NCBI GenBank assembly: GCA_037962975.1
Contig: CM075669.1
Span: 191,588,501 to 191,652,500 of the forward strand
Length of the DNA stretch: 64,000 nt
Source: Clitoria ternatea
Taxonomy: Eukaryota; Streptophyta; Magnoliopsida; Fabales; Fabaceae
Direction of reading: 5' to 3'
The notes under the pieces were generated by a model. That model saw only the letters and a list, made by a program, of their open reading frames with translations, did not search any database and was not told where the DNA came from. This document shows, in pieces, positions 1-10,139 of the stretch (the stretch's first letter is position 1; each line of letters opens with the position of its first letter). A program made the translations under genes and the position numbers.

Positions 1-261
1 ATCTATACATATTATCTTGCTGTCAATAATTACAATGAAAAAATTCAATGAAGATTCATTTTCAAAAAAAAACATTTACATGTTAAAGTGGAGACAAACT
101 TACATTTGTGGACAACAACCACAATGCCTAAAGCAGAAGGGACCAGCACAAGGCAACACAAAATTCACCCGGAGAAGGAGCTGAAACAGTGCTGAAAGAG
201 TGAAAGAGTGAAGCTGTGTCCAAATTTACCGAGGGAGGACCACTTTTAAAGTGTCCCTACA

Positions 262-545
262 CGCAAATTCGTCTTCTTGGGCGACGAATTCCTGGGCTTC
301 TGTACTGCCATTTCGTCTTTCAACCGGACAAATCCCTCTGCCATTTCGTCTTTCAAATGGACGAAAATTAGACCTGCTCCCACTGTGCCTGACAAGTCAA
401 ATTCGTCCCCTGAGCCACTGAATTCCTCCCTCTGTTTCGTCCCATCAAACGCCGAATTCTCTGCATGCTTGACACGTGTCAAGCATGCAGTATTTCGTCT
501 CTTTTGTACGAATTTCAAATACACTGCGCATGACAAGACGTAAAG
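262..545. repeat. TTCGTC-rich patch
   Basis: The hexamer TTCGTC, in contexts such as AATTCGTC and ATTTCGTC, recurs about seven times in roughly 280 bp. It alternates with the reverse form GACGAA. The patch encloses the 30-bp palindrome at 461-490 and ends at a TGTAACAACCCC sequence (about 571) that resembles the start of the long LTRs elsewhere in the window. It could be LTR leader material from an unrecognised element. Family unknown. Confidence 0.4.
461..490. repeat. 30-bp perfect palindrome containing a G-box
   Basis: Positions 461-475 are the exact reverse complement of 476-490. The centre is GACACGTGTC, which contains the plant G-box core CACGTG, and each arm carries GCATGC, an RY-like motif. 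It would extrude as a hairpin with no spacer. Binding by bZIP or bHLH proteins is possible from motif knowledge alone; there is no gene beside it to regulate. Confidence 0.8.
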
Positions 546-1430
546 GACCCCAGACAAAAAAAAAATTCTGTAACAACCCCTTATTTATAATTTTTTTAAA
601 AAAGTACGCTAAATAGGTCAAAAAGCCTCATTCTCCCCTGTTCCTGTTCTTTTTTGCCTAGCGTCACAGCCGCTTCTAATATTTTACAGCTTCACGGTAA
701 AATAATTCTATTTGCTTCTCATTATAAATAAATTACTACATAAATTTTAAAAAATTGAATAAAAGTTAATATTTACATTAATATTATCAAGTATTTTTAT
801 ATATTTGTCTAAAGAAATTTTAGTCTCCTTTATTATATAAAGAATTTAGTTACCTTTAAAATATATTTAAGAATGATATATTTGATATATAAGTATTTAA
901 TGATATTGAAAAAAATTATTTTTGTTTATATTTGAGATAAAAAAAATTTCTCAAAATTTACATATAACAGAGAGAGTAGATAAGACCTTTTTATATAAAT
1001 TTTAAATTTAATATTAAATATATATCCTATAAAAGTATATAAATAATTTCATAAATATAGTAGATATTACTATTTATTTTCAAAAGAAAGATGAAGTAAA
1101 AAATAGGTAAGTTCAGATCAAACAATCGAATGACACAGACACGGATAAAAATGCCTTTGATAATTGATGAAGAAAGAGGAATATCAATCATGGAGCTTCA
1201 GGGTAAGCTAGAAGGTTTACGTACCCAATAAATTATTTTCTTTAAATATCAAAGCTAAACATTTTTTTGGGTTCTTTTCATTTATAGATGCTCCGTAATT
1301 TTATAAGAAAATAATTATCAAAGCTAAATTTTTTTGGGCTCATTGTTTGGGTATCTTTGGACTATCTTCAGAGTCGGTCTAGTCTAGAATAAATCTATAA
1401 AACATATATATTAAAATAACTAGTTTTTAA

Positions 1431-1447
1431 CCCGTGTATTGCACGGG
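1431..1447 (-). other. Helitron 3' terminal hairpin
   Basis: CCCGTG (1431-1436) pairs with CACGGG (1442-1447) around a 5-nt loop. On the minus strand it precedes CTAG (1423-1420). A short hairpin 5-12 nt before CTRR is the standard Helitron terminator. Confidence 0.75.
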
Positions 1448-1545
1448 AAAAATTTTAAATTATAATAAGAACATGTATGACAATAAAAAATTTGTGGGTA
1501 AAATGTATAATAGAATAAAATGCGTTATTCATCTATATGATTGAA

Positions 1546-2100
1546 ATGGTATGGTAAGGAAAACAAATACAAAGAAGTCACGACTTGAAAAATACAGTCA
1601 AATTTTAGAAATAAATTAATCTATCAATTAAGAATAAAAGAAGAGTGTGAACTTCATTGTTATTATAAGCATTTAGACGGCCTACCTTGGAAGTATAGGT
1701 TATGGATTATGGTAAGCAAAACAAATACAAATAAGCCAGAACCTAAAAAGTACAGTAAAATTATTAAAATAAATTAACATATTAAGAAGTGGTATGGTAA
1801 GCAAAACAAATACAAAGAAGGCAGGATCTCAAAAGTACAGTAAAATTATTAAAATAAATTTACATATCTATTAAGAATAAAAGAAGAGTCTGAGATTCAA
1901 TGTTACTATAAGCATTTAGGCACCTTACCTTGGGAGTATAGGTTATGGATATCATTGAAATTGTATGGTAAGCAAAACAAATACAAAGATTCCACGACCT
2001 CAAAAATGTAGAAAAAATTTAAAAATAAATGAATCTATCTATTAATAATAGAAAAAATGCATGAAAGTAAATGTTACTATTACCATTTAAGACAAACGAT
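1546..2100 (-). repeat. Helitron 3' subterminal repeat, about four copies
   Basis: The motif ATGGTAAGCAAAACAAATAC recurs near 1550, 1713, 1795 and 1966. Each copy is followed by a similar AT-rich body that ends in a form of AGCATTTAG in the longer units. Spacing is irregular (about 163, 80 and 173 bp), so some units are truncated. The repeats lie between the helicase 3' end and the Helitron terminus. Confidence 0.6.
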
Positions 2101-2148
2101 AATTGTATAAGTAGTTTATTATACCTAAATCAAGTTTGTAAAAAATTC

Positions 2149-2740
2149 TCAGTAAACAACATTAATAGTATGTCCTTCAGTCACATCTTCATGGGTTTCC
2201 AACAGTACTCTTAATCCTTGCTTTGACCTCACTCTTGAGAATGCAACATAGAGTTGGCCATGTGTGAAAACTGGTCGAGGTAGGTAAACACCAACATTGG
2301 AGAGAGTTTATCCTTGAGACTTATTAATAGTCATTGCAAATGATACAATCAAAGGAAATTGTCTTCGATTAAATTTGATAGGAAGAGTTTTAGTTGAAGG
2401 AGTCATTGTCATCCTAGGAATATGAACTACATCACCAACATGGGTTCCAGCTAGCACTTGACATTGAAGAACATGCTTACTCATTCGCTTTACTTGCAAT
2501 TTTGTTCCATTACATAGGCCTTGAGATTGATCTAATGTTTCTCAACAGCATGACAGACACCCCAATCTTCAAAGAGAGCTTGTAAGGGGGTAGTCCTGAG
2601 CAATTAATTACATTCAAAATCTCTGGGGTAAAAGTTTCTAATTCAAAATTAGAATGCTTTCGTCCATACAAAGACTATCTGAACTGAAGTAAATTTTTTC
2701 CTCTCCATCAACCTTATCCATTATGTAGTTGTTGACATTA
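2149..2740 (-). pseudogene. PIF1-like Helitron helicase, C-terminal fragment
   Basis: The encoded part matches the C-terminus of Helitron-encoded PIF1/RecD-type helicases: a VGVSVMLLRNI-like stretch, then CNGTKLQVKRM, then FPLIVSFAMTINKSQG, then YVAFSRVRSKQGLRVL. In live elements this helicase unwinds DNA during rolling-circle transposition. Here only about 190 residues remain. The LLRNI part and the CNGTKLQ part are in different frames (one-base shift near 2540). A TAA replaces the expected Gln right after TINKSQG (about 2305). The N-terminal NTPase motifs and the Rep domain are missing. It lies in the orientation expected from the Helitron 3' hairpin downstream. Family assignment is firm; function is lost. 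Confidence 0.85.
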
Positions 2741-2769
2741 GATAAACATCCAACGTGGGAGCAAGAATG

Positions 2770-2895
2770 CATCTTTGGTGAACCCTCATTGTCCATGCAA
2801 GGTGGGAGCTTCCTCCTCACAGAGAGGGATTCGACAAATAGAAGACCAGCAAAGAGAGTCAATGGAGACCAAAGGGACACGGACAAAATGCACAC
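2770..2895. repeat. Helitron internal module, copy 1
   Basis: The module begins at CATCTTTGGTGAACC, runs through TGTCCATGCAAGGTGGGAGC and an AGAGAGGGATTC motif, and ends near AGACCAAAGGGACAC. Four copies occur in this Helitron. On the minus strand all can be read as a short peptide with the core KLPPCMDN, but no protein family is recognised, so coding is unproven. Confidence 0.7.
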
Positions 2896-2996
2896 GAAGA
2901 GAGAAAAACAGTAAACAATACAAAACGATCAACAGGGAAAAAATTATGCTTACAATGAAACATTCAAAAAGAATTTAGAAAGCCACATACATACCA

Positions 2997-3110
2997 TCTT
3001 TGGTGAATCACCATTGTCCATGCAAGGTGGGAGCTTCCTCTTCGCAGAGAGGGATTTCAAAAATAGAAGACCAACAGAGAGAATCGATAGAGAACAAAGG
3101 GACATAATAA
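2997..3110. repeat. Helitron internal module, copy 2
   Basis: This is the second copy of the module at 2770, about 225 bp away and in the same orientation. It is flanked by AT-rich sequence that is also repeated (ACAATGAAACAT motif). Differences from copy 1 are scattered substitutions. Confidence 0.7.
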
Positions 3111-3114
3111 CCAA

Positions 3115-3622
3115 CAGGGGATCAATTTTGCTTACAATGAAACATAGAAAATAGAAAATGGAAGGTATAAACGAATGGATGACATTAAACATGAAAATGG
3201 AGGGGATTTAGAAACATATAAACTTTTAGAAAAAAAAAGGATTCATAAAATAGGAAAATCCACTACATAAGAAAAATCGAATGATATTAAACATAAACAC
3301 AAAAATCACCACATACCATGTTAGGGTTTCATCAAATTTGGAAAATGAAAGTTAATCAGAAACATAGTTAAACATAAATTAGGGCATCATACAATACGAT
3401 CAACAGGGGATCAATTTTGCTTACAATGGAACATAGAAAACAGAAAATGGATGCCATAAATGAATGGATGAACATTAAAATTGAGGGGATTTAGAAAACA
3501 TATAAATAGGATTCAGAAAACATTAAACATATAAACCCTCGAAAAAAGAAAAGGATTGAGAAAACAGGAAAATCCACTAGATAAGAAAAATCAAATGATA
3601 TTAAACATAACACATAAATCAC
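3115..3622. repeat. AT-rich Helitron spacer with internal duplication
   Basis: The segment is repetitive: ATCAATTTTGCTTACAATG occurs near 3122 and 3410, and GATATTAAACATAA near 3284 and 3597. The unit ACCATGTTAGGGTTTCAT at 3315 recurs after the inserted LTR at 7465. No coding sequence is seen. Confidence 0.5.
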
Positions 3623-4427
3623 TGTAACATCCTGGTTTAGATTTAATTACCAATTAAGGTTAATTACAAAATTAAAATTTATTGATTGAATAATAATATT
3701 AATGCAAGGAAAAATTACGTATATGCCCTTGGTGATGCAAATGGGAGCTTCGGTTCCCTCTCTCCCTCAATTCCCACGCTGGTGGGACAGGAATTAATGG
3801 AGATGTGATGGCTGATGGAGTGGGAGAGCTGTCGCAGGGCAGTGAAAGGATAAGGGCTTCAGCTTCTCATTTTCCAACCACTCTTTGCTCATTTCTCTTG
3901 GGTTCATGGAGAACCACTCTTCATTCTCTCTAAAACTTTCTGAAGCTCTGCTTCTTCTTCTTGCTGATTCTTCATCTTCGTCTCCTTCATCTTCTTCTTC
4001 CACTCGAACACTGAGTGAACCACGAGTGGGGAATGGGAACACAAAGTGGGAACAGCATGGCTGTGAGAGAACCGTGTGGTACTGAGCGTTTTGGAGGCTG
4101 AGATCCTCCTCTGTTCTGCCTAAGCAACGATGGGTGCTTGGAAGCATGGAGTCCTCCACTGTTGGTGAGGACTGGTCTGTTCGTGTGTGGGAACAGCCAT
4201 GGAATCCTCCACTGGACCGAGTGAGGACTGCGTGTACCTTGGAGGCTTGGCATGGAGTGTCTTGGTGGTAGATCTGCTCGTGAAGAAGCAGCGTTTGGTT
4301 CTTCTAAAGCTGAGAGCAGAGTGCTGTGTGAACAGCTGGAAGCTGGGTCATTCTGTTGAGAACGAGTGACTGAAGAACGTTCAGTCGGTGCTGCAAGCTC
4401 AGGGAGCTTCTGGGATCTTCATTCCAG

Positions 4428-6138
4428 GTAGGGGGCTGATTTACATCTCAAATGTATAGTCTATGGACGGGTTCCGGGTGGTTTTGCTTTAATGTGTTGT
4501 GTCATGTTTGAAATATATTGATTGATATGTTGTAGTTGAGTATTGGTGCATGAAACACCCGGATTTGTGATCATTGTGGTCTGTGTGATGTTGTCATGAT
4601 TCCGTCCATGAGATGTATAATGATAAATATGAAATGCCGAGTGAATGTATGTAAATGTGAATGGCATTATGGTTGTCGAGTGTATTAAACTGAGACAGTG
4701 GACAAATATTCATGTGTTTATACTAAAATGCATGTTGATGCCGAGTGCATGAGTTTGTTATATTGATCCTCGTGTGTGATTGTGTTTAAATGCATGAGAT
4801 GCTTGTCATTGAACATGCGAATGCTGAGTGCATAAGATGGGGACTATTGTGTTAATTCCGTGTGGATATTATATAAAAATCATGTGATGCTTGTTGTAAA
4901 TGTGAATGCCGAGTGAATCTCATGAAATAGCATGTGATGCTTGTTGTAAATGATAATTCTGAGTGGATGGCATTGTGATTGCCGAGTGCATGAGATATGG
5001 GTCGGTTATGTCAATTCCCGTTTGGGATTTTATATTAAAAAGCATGTGATTTGCCAAGTGCATGTGATTGCCGAGTGCATGTATTGTGTTATTGCTATGC
5101 CGATCCCTGTTTATGAATAATGATGATAAAATGCATGGGATGCATGTTATTGATATTTGAATGCCGAGTGCATATGTGTGAAAACATATTAAAAGACCTT
5201 GGGTTGGACTCAAGGCAATGCCGAGTGTATTGGCGTTGGACGCCTGATGAATAAGACCGTATGCATCTGATTCGCCACTGGAAATGCTTGGAGCATATAG
5301 CGTTGGACGCTTAATACCAATCGGCAATCAGATGAATATGTGTTGAAAATATATTGAAAGACCTCGGGTTGGACTCGAGGCAGTGCCAAGTGCACTAAGC
5401 GTTGGACGCTTAAAGACCTTGGGTTGGACTCAAGGCAAGCCTACCGAGTTGGACAAGGGGCTGCCCGTAACACTTCCGTTGTCGCTTGGAGTGACTGTGT
5501 TACATGTGAGGGCAAACGGTTTGGTACCAATAAAACAGCCGAATTAGCTTGGAGCTGAGAAAAGGCTTGGAGCCTATGTTGTAACAATAAAATTGATAAT
5601 AAATAACCAGATCCAGGTGAAATGAATGTGTGCACACTTATGATTGTCATCGAGCTCAATGTGAATTGTATGAATATGTGGAATGTTATTAGAAATAACA
5701 TGATTGATATAGTCTTGAATGACTTGAGTGGAATCCAATTGGATGAATGCATGTATACTGATGTTATTGTTGTTATTGCCGAGTGCAATATGATGTTATG
5801 GTTGTGATACATGCTATGATGAATATGAATTATATAGCCATGAATAATTGGTATGAATTCTGACTGAGTGAATATATGTACATTTGTACTGTTGCCGAGT
5901 GCAAGGTGATGTTATGGCTGTGAATATGTGATTGTGAATGTTGTGGATTACTCAGTCTTGATTGAATTGCATGAATCCCGAGTGGATGAAGTTGTTGTAG
6001 GGTTCATATTGAATGGCAGAGTGGATTATTGCTGATTGAGATATGTTATTGTATGGTTGAGGATTCGAAGATTAATCCGAGTCAATAACTGTCATTTAAT
6101 ATGTAAAATCTCACCCCTACTGTGGCTATATTTTTCAG
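4428..6138 (+). other. Candidate LTR-internal intron (1711 nt)
   Basis: A donor-like CAG/GTAGGG (GT at 4428-4429) follows the leader, and an acceptor-like TATTTTTCAG (AG at 6137-6138) follows CTCACCCCTACTG. The same two signals sit in the same order in the LTRs at 37248 and 51540, while the relatives at 9024 and 60186 show the donor. Splicing is inferred from signal conservation only. Confidence 0.35.
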
Positions 6139-7170
6139 TATATGCAGGTCAGACTGGGAATGTTGAGATGGCCTCAAGTCCGAGTGATGGGCACTCAGAT
6201 TGTTGAAGTGCACATATAGTATATATTGTAAATAGATATGTTAAAGCCTTGGCCGGCTCTCGTGTAATCCGAACGGATTTAATTATATGGGTTGACTATC
6301 GGGTTTGTGAACAAGTATACATTGTATGTATATATATATATATTTTACATTGTTATGATGTTACCCGAAATTGTTCATTATGTGGTGTTGAGAGAATAAT
6401 GCTAAGTCAATGAATTCCGAGTGGAATATTGATGGGAGAGCCATTACCAAGTGAGGCTATTGTTTGTGTGGCCTTTTTCTGAGTGATGAAGGCTTAAAAT
6501 GGTTCCAAGTAAGATGTACTCGAGTGGGCTACTTCCGAGGGAAGACTAGTCCATATGTTACTGAGTGAAAATATGAGTAAACCCCGAGTGAGGAAGGGTT
6601 TGAATATTCCGAGTGGGAAATCCCGAGTGAACCTCTTCCGAGGGAAGAGTAATTGTGATGGTTCTGATTGAGGTATTCTAGGAATCCTCTTCCGAGTGGA
6701 CGAGGCTATATATATTCCGAGTGAATGTTATATATTCCGAGTAGATAAGTTTTAAATAAGTCCGAGTGACTTAACTTGATGAATTCCTCCGAGTGATGAG
6801 AGGTCAGAGGAATTCCGAATGGAACTTGATTGTGGAGACTCCTTCCGAAGGAATGGAGGTTAAGTGATCTCCGAGTGAGGAAGATCAAAATATGCCGAGT
6901 GAATAATGGGTAATGTACCTCCGAGTGAATTGAGGTTGAAATATACCGAGTGAAATATACTGGGGAAATAATCCGTGTGAGGGAAAGCTTATAAACTCCG
7001 AGTGGAGTAACCGAAGGAATCATTTCCCGAGTGGAGATTGAGACGCTTCTAAATGAAGCATGTCTATGACCTTTTGAATAAGGATCTGGTTGAGTTTACC
7101 GGGTGAATCATGTATGTGGGGACCGTTCCCGAGTGAACGTGGTCCCGAATCCGAGTGTTGAAATTACCGA
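4636..7170 (+). repeat. Dispersed CCGAGTG heptamer array
   Basis: CCGAGTG and one-mismatch forms recur at irregular 15-60 bp intervals. They are densest at 6585-7170, where about sixteen exact copies occur in 600 bp. In 4636-5230 the context is often TGCCGAGTGCAT, and later TTCCGAGTGAA. No fixed unit length is kept, so this is an interspersed motif rather than a clean tandem repeat. Function unknown. Confidence 0.75.
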
Positions 7171-7179
7171 GTGAATGGG

Positions 7180-7235
7180 TTCGCTTCAGCGAACAAGGCG
7201 TTCGCTCCAGCGAGTAAAGGGCTCGCTCAAGCGCT
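7180..7235. repeat. Short GCTCAAGCGA hairpin cluster
   Basis: Three imperfect palindromes of the TTCGCTTCAGCGAA and TCGCTCCAGCGA type follow each other after the CCGAGTG array. Related clusters are found at 41640, 52290, 57780 and 62228. Confidence 0.65.
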
Positions 7236-7549
7236 ATATTCCGTTGGGCTGTACGACCGAAGCTGGGTCTTGCCAACGTGTGGCATTTGGACCCGATATT
7301 CCCTTTCTCTGGTCGGCTTTTGCCTTCCCTTGCCTTTATGCTATTTTTAATTTACCCCGACTCTTAATCTGGGCTGATTATGAACGTTTTGAAAGTTCTA
7401 AATTTTGGAAAAAATTTCCCTGGTCTCGATTTGGGTTTATTTAAGTCGGGTTGTTTTATTACCATATACCATGTTAGGGTTTCATAAAATTTGGAAAATG
7501 AAAGTTAATCAGAAACATGGATAAAGAAAAATAGAAAGCAACTAACATA

Positions 7550-7685
7550 CCATCTTTGGTGAACCCTCATTGTCCATGCAAGGTGGGAACTTCCTCTTCA
7601 TAGAGAGAGATTCAGAAAATAGAAGACCAGTAGAGAGTCGATGGAGACCGAAGGGATACGGGAAAAACGCACACGAAGAGAGAAG
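7550..7685. repeat. Helitron internal module, copy 3
   Basis: This is the same module as at 2770 (CATCTTTGGTGAACC through AGACCGAAGGGA). It lies on the far side of the inserted LTR, which supports one Helitron split by the LTR. Confidence 0.7.
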
Positions 7686-7777
7686 AACAGTGAAAAAATA
7701 CAAAATGATCAACATGAGAAAATTATGCTTACAATGAAACATGCAAAAAGAATTTACAAAGCAACATAAGAATCACC

Positions 7778-7960
7778 ATTGTCCATGCAAGGTGGGAGCT
7801 TCGTCATCGCAGAGAGGATTCGAAAATAGAAGACCAGCAGAGAGAGTCGATGGAAAATAAAGGGAGACAGACAAAATGCATACACAGAGAGAAGAAAAGG
7901 GAAACCCTACGAAACACTTGATAGCAGGGGTGAAGAGCAGCAGACAAACTCGATGGAAAA
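7778..7960. repeat. Helitron internal module, copy 4
   Basis: It starts inside the module (ATTGTCCATGCAAGGTGG) and continues with the AGAAGACCAGCAGAGAG body. A partial extra copy of the last part (GATGGAAAACAAAG, ACGCACGCAAAGAG) follows to about 8010. Confidence 0.6.
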
Positions 7961-8185
7961 CAAAGAGATACAAAGTAAACGCACGCAAAGAGGGAAGAAG
8001 AGGGAAACAATACGAAACGATTCAGTTATTGGTAAAATAAGAAAAAATATATAAAAAATATATTTATTAATGGCCATAGGAGAGAAAAATGGGTGCACCA
8101 AAGAGTGACACCTATTAAATTCCACTATCATGGGGGTTTTCAGAAACTCCTCTTTATAATATATATAAATTATTAAGTAATCTTG

Positions 8186-9023
8186 AAATGTATAATTCAC
8201 AATCTAACTTTTTAGCTTAACCTTATATTATCTCTTTATTTATTTCACATCAGGATTATAGTTATTTATTTTAAAAAAGTAAATGTATAATAAAAAAAAG
8301 TTATAATTAGTATTTTCTTAAGCTATTAAAGAGAAAAAATATTTTTTTAAATTGCCTCATTAAAAGTGAAATAGACATAATATTATTATAATGTGGACCT
8401 TTTCACGTTTAAATGAGCTTAGATTTGACTTCAAAAATTTTGCAACACCGGAATCAAAATTGAAACTCCATCCAATTGTGCCGAAACTTACTAATCCAAA
8501 GTGGTGTACACAATATAATAGTGAAAGTTGGTCTAGAATTAAATTCATATCCAAAAAATTGTTCAAATTTCAATGTGAAAATCTTATCAGAGTATCCGTT
8601 AGTATACGAAGAGTGTTCTATAAATCATGAGATACGTCTTATTTTTCGGGTAAAAAAAGAAGTGATCTGTATCAATGCTAATATTTTAAGGCGTTTTCCC
8701 ATTTTCCATTTCAAGATATATTGGTATAATTGTGAGTTGGCATAATAACTTATGTGAAACCATATGTTTTTTTTAATATTTTAGAATAAAGTTAAAACCT
8801 ACTCGATAATATTTTTTCATCGGGAGTATAATGATCCCTAGTTTTAAGTATTGTTTAAATAACATTATATTAAGAATGTAAAAACATGGGAATCAAACTC
8901 ATATTCATAAGGTAACAAGAAACACTAGCCGCTAAGTAGGGGTGTTTGTAGTCCGGATCGGTTCAGTTTTAGGACAAAATATCATCTTATCCGATCACTT
9001 TATTAAATTGCTATTCGATTCAG
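8186..9023. other. AT-rich spacer, no gene
   Basis: Two overlapping plus-strand ORFs (8391-8745) have no recognisable domain and strongly AT-driven composition. Near 8938 the sequence GGGGTGTTTGTAGTCCGGATCGG resembles the ends of short plant repeats, but I cannot assign it. The LTR at 9024 begins abruptly after it. Confidence 0.5.
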
Positions 9024-10104
9024 TGTAACATCCCAAATTATATATATATATGATTAATTGAGAGGGATAAATAGTAAATAATTATACATGTATTGATTCA
9101 TGTCTCAAAAATTTAAAAATAATTAAATTGAGATTTATTATGAGTATTCATAATTTATTGAGACTCAATGAGCTGAAATTATACCCGATTGAAATATGGG
9201 TGTCGGGCCAAGTATCTCCGATTGAGATACTGTTGGTCGGGGCTATTAAGAATATTATGGGGAGTTCGAATATGTCTTCGGAACAATTTTAGATAAAGTA
9301 TTGGGCCCGAACAGAGATCTTGTTTGTTGTAAAACGGAGAAATTATTAATGAGAGGTTGAATGTTAACTACAAACTTTTTTCTCCTCTCCCATTTTTACG
9401 TTAGTTTTCCCCTTCAAGGCAAAAACCTATTTGCTCTCTCTTTTCCCTATTTCCTCTTCATCTTCTTCCTCTCTAAAGCCCTAAGTGGTGGTGGTGTATT
9501 CATCTTCTTTCTCCATTTTTGTTTTCTACATGGAGCGAAGGAGGAGCTTGTGATTGAAAACCTCCATCTCCTCTTCTCTTGTATTTTCGTGTTCTTTCTC
9601 TCCCTCTCTTAAAGCTCACTCTTTTCTTGGCTTGAGGTAAGTTCCTCTCCATTTTTAATGAGCTTGGAAAGAGGACTCTGATGCCACATCTTCACTTGAC
9701 TTCAAGCAGGAAGTAGACCAGCCGAGCCATACCCTAGGTTTTGGGTTATTGTTGTTGGGTGAGTGATTAAAGGCATGTGGGTTGTTTTGGAGAACCATTA
9801 ATGTGGGAAACCCTAAGGTGGGGTGTCATAAATGTGATATTAATGAAGGTTATTGTGGGAAAACAAAATTAATGATGGGAATGATGGAAAATAATGATTA
9901 GTTATGATGGTTGTTGGGTTTTTGGTGAAACCCTAGCTCTAGAAATTAAGGAAAACATTAAATGATAATTGGAGAATTGATTTAATGAGGATATATATAA
10001 TATTGAGAGTCTGGGTATCATTAAATGTAATGGAGAATGTTTATTGATAATGGGATATGCAAGCCCAAAAAATCAAAATCAGTACGTGGAAAAAAAGCCT
10101 AACC
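9024..10104 (+). mobile_element. 5' part of a long LTR, cut by a hAT element
   Basis: It starts TGTAACATCCC like the LTRs at 3623, 37248 and 60186. It then has a pyrimidine-rich leader (9380-9480) and a strong donor-like site TGAG/GTAAGT (GT at 9637-9638) about 610 bp in. The sequence runs into the hAT left end. I found no continuation on the far side of the hAT element (after 14749), so the rest may be deleted. The ORF at 9361-9612 falls in the leader and is unlikely to be a gene. Confidence 0.5.
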
Positions 10105-10139
10105 CTAAAAAGCTTGAAAAAATGGCCCGTGTGTAGGCC

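Larger units (their letters stand above)
1..1419. other. AT-rich spacer without a recognisable gene
   Basis: No coding region with family resemblance is visible. Positions 600-1400 are very AT-rich. Two overlapping ORFs at 246-557 lie on opposite strands over the same TTCGTC-rich patch; they have no recognisable domain and are probably by-products of its composition. The stretch ends at the Helitron 3' terminus. Confidence 0.6.
3623..7461 (+). mobile_element. Long CCGAGTG-rich LTR (solo or truncated) in the Helitron
   Basis: It starts TGTAACATCCTGG, like the LTRs at 37248 and 60186. It then has a pyrimidine-rich leader (3740-3780), a donor-like site CCAGGTAGGG (4428), a long CCGAGTG-bearing body, the conserved CTCACCCCTACTG...TTTTTCAG block (6109-6138), a GGCCGGCTC segment and a short GCTTCAGCGA-type hairpin cluster (7180-7235). 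No coding sequence is present. The 3' end lacks the usual GTGTTACA, so it is truncated or ends in a degenerate GTTTTATTACC. Flanking Helitron sequence resumes near 7462. A clear target duplication is not visible. It could be a solo LTR or the LTR of a deleted element. Confidence 0.6.
1420..8185 (-). mobile_element. Helitron remnant, minus strand, interrupted by an LTR
   Basis: Read on the minus strand, the 3' end has a GC-rich hairpin (1431-1447) followed about seven bases later by CTAG and then T. This is the plant Helitron terminus. About 0.7 kb upstream, in the same orientation, is the C-terminal part of a PIF1-type Helitron helicase. The 5' end is placed loosely near 8160-8185, where the minus strand has a TC followed by an AT-rich run and then AAAGAGGAGTTTCTG, similar to Helitron 5' ends I know. 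No Rep domain is visible, so the copy is non-autonomous. An LTR (3623 to about 7461) splits it: the motif ATACCATGTTAGGG occurs both before it (3313) and after it (7462). The 5' boundary is uncertain. Confidence 0.65.

Noticed and set aside
246..557. Overlapping ORFs of 103 and 88 codons as a host gene
   Set aside because: They lie on opposite strands over the same TTCGTC repeats and have no recognisable domain.
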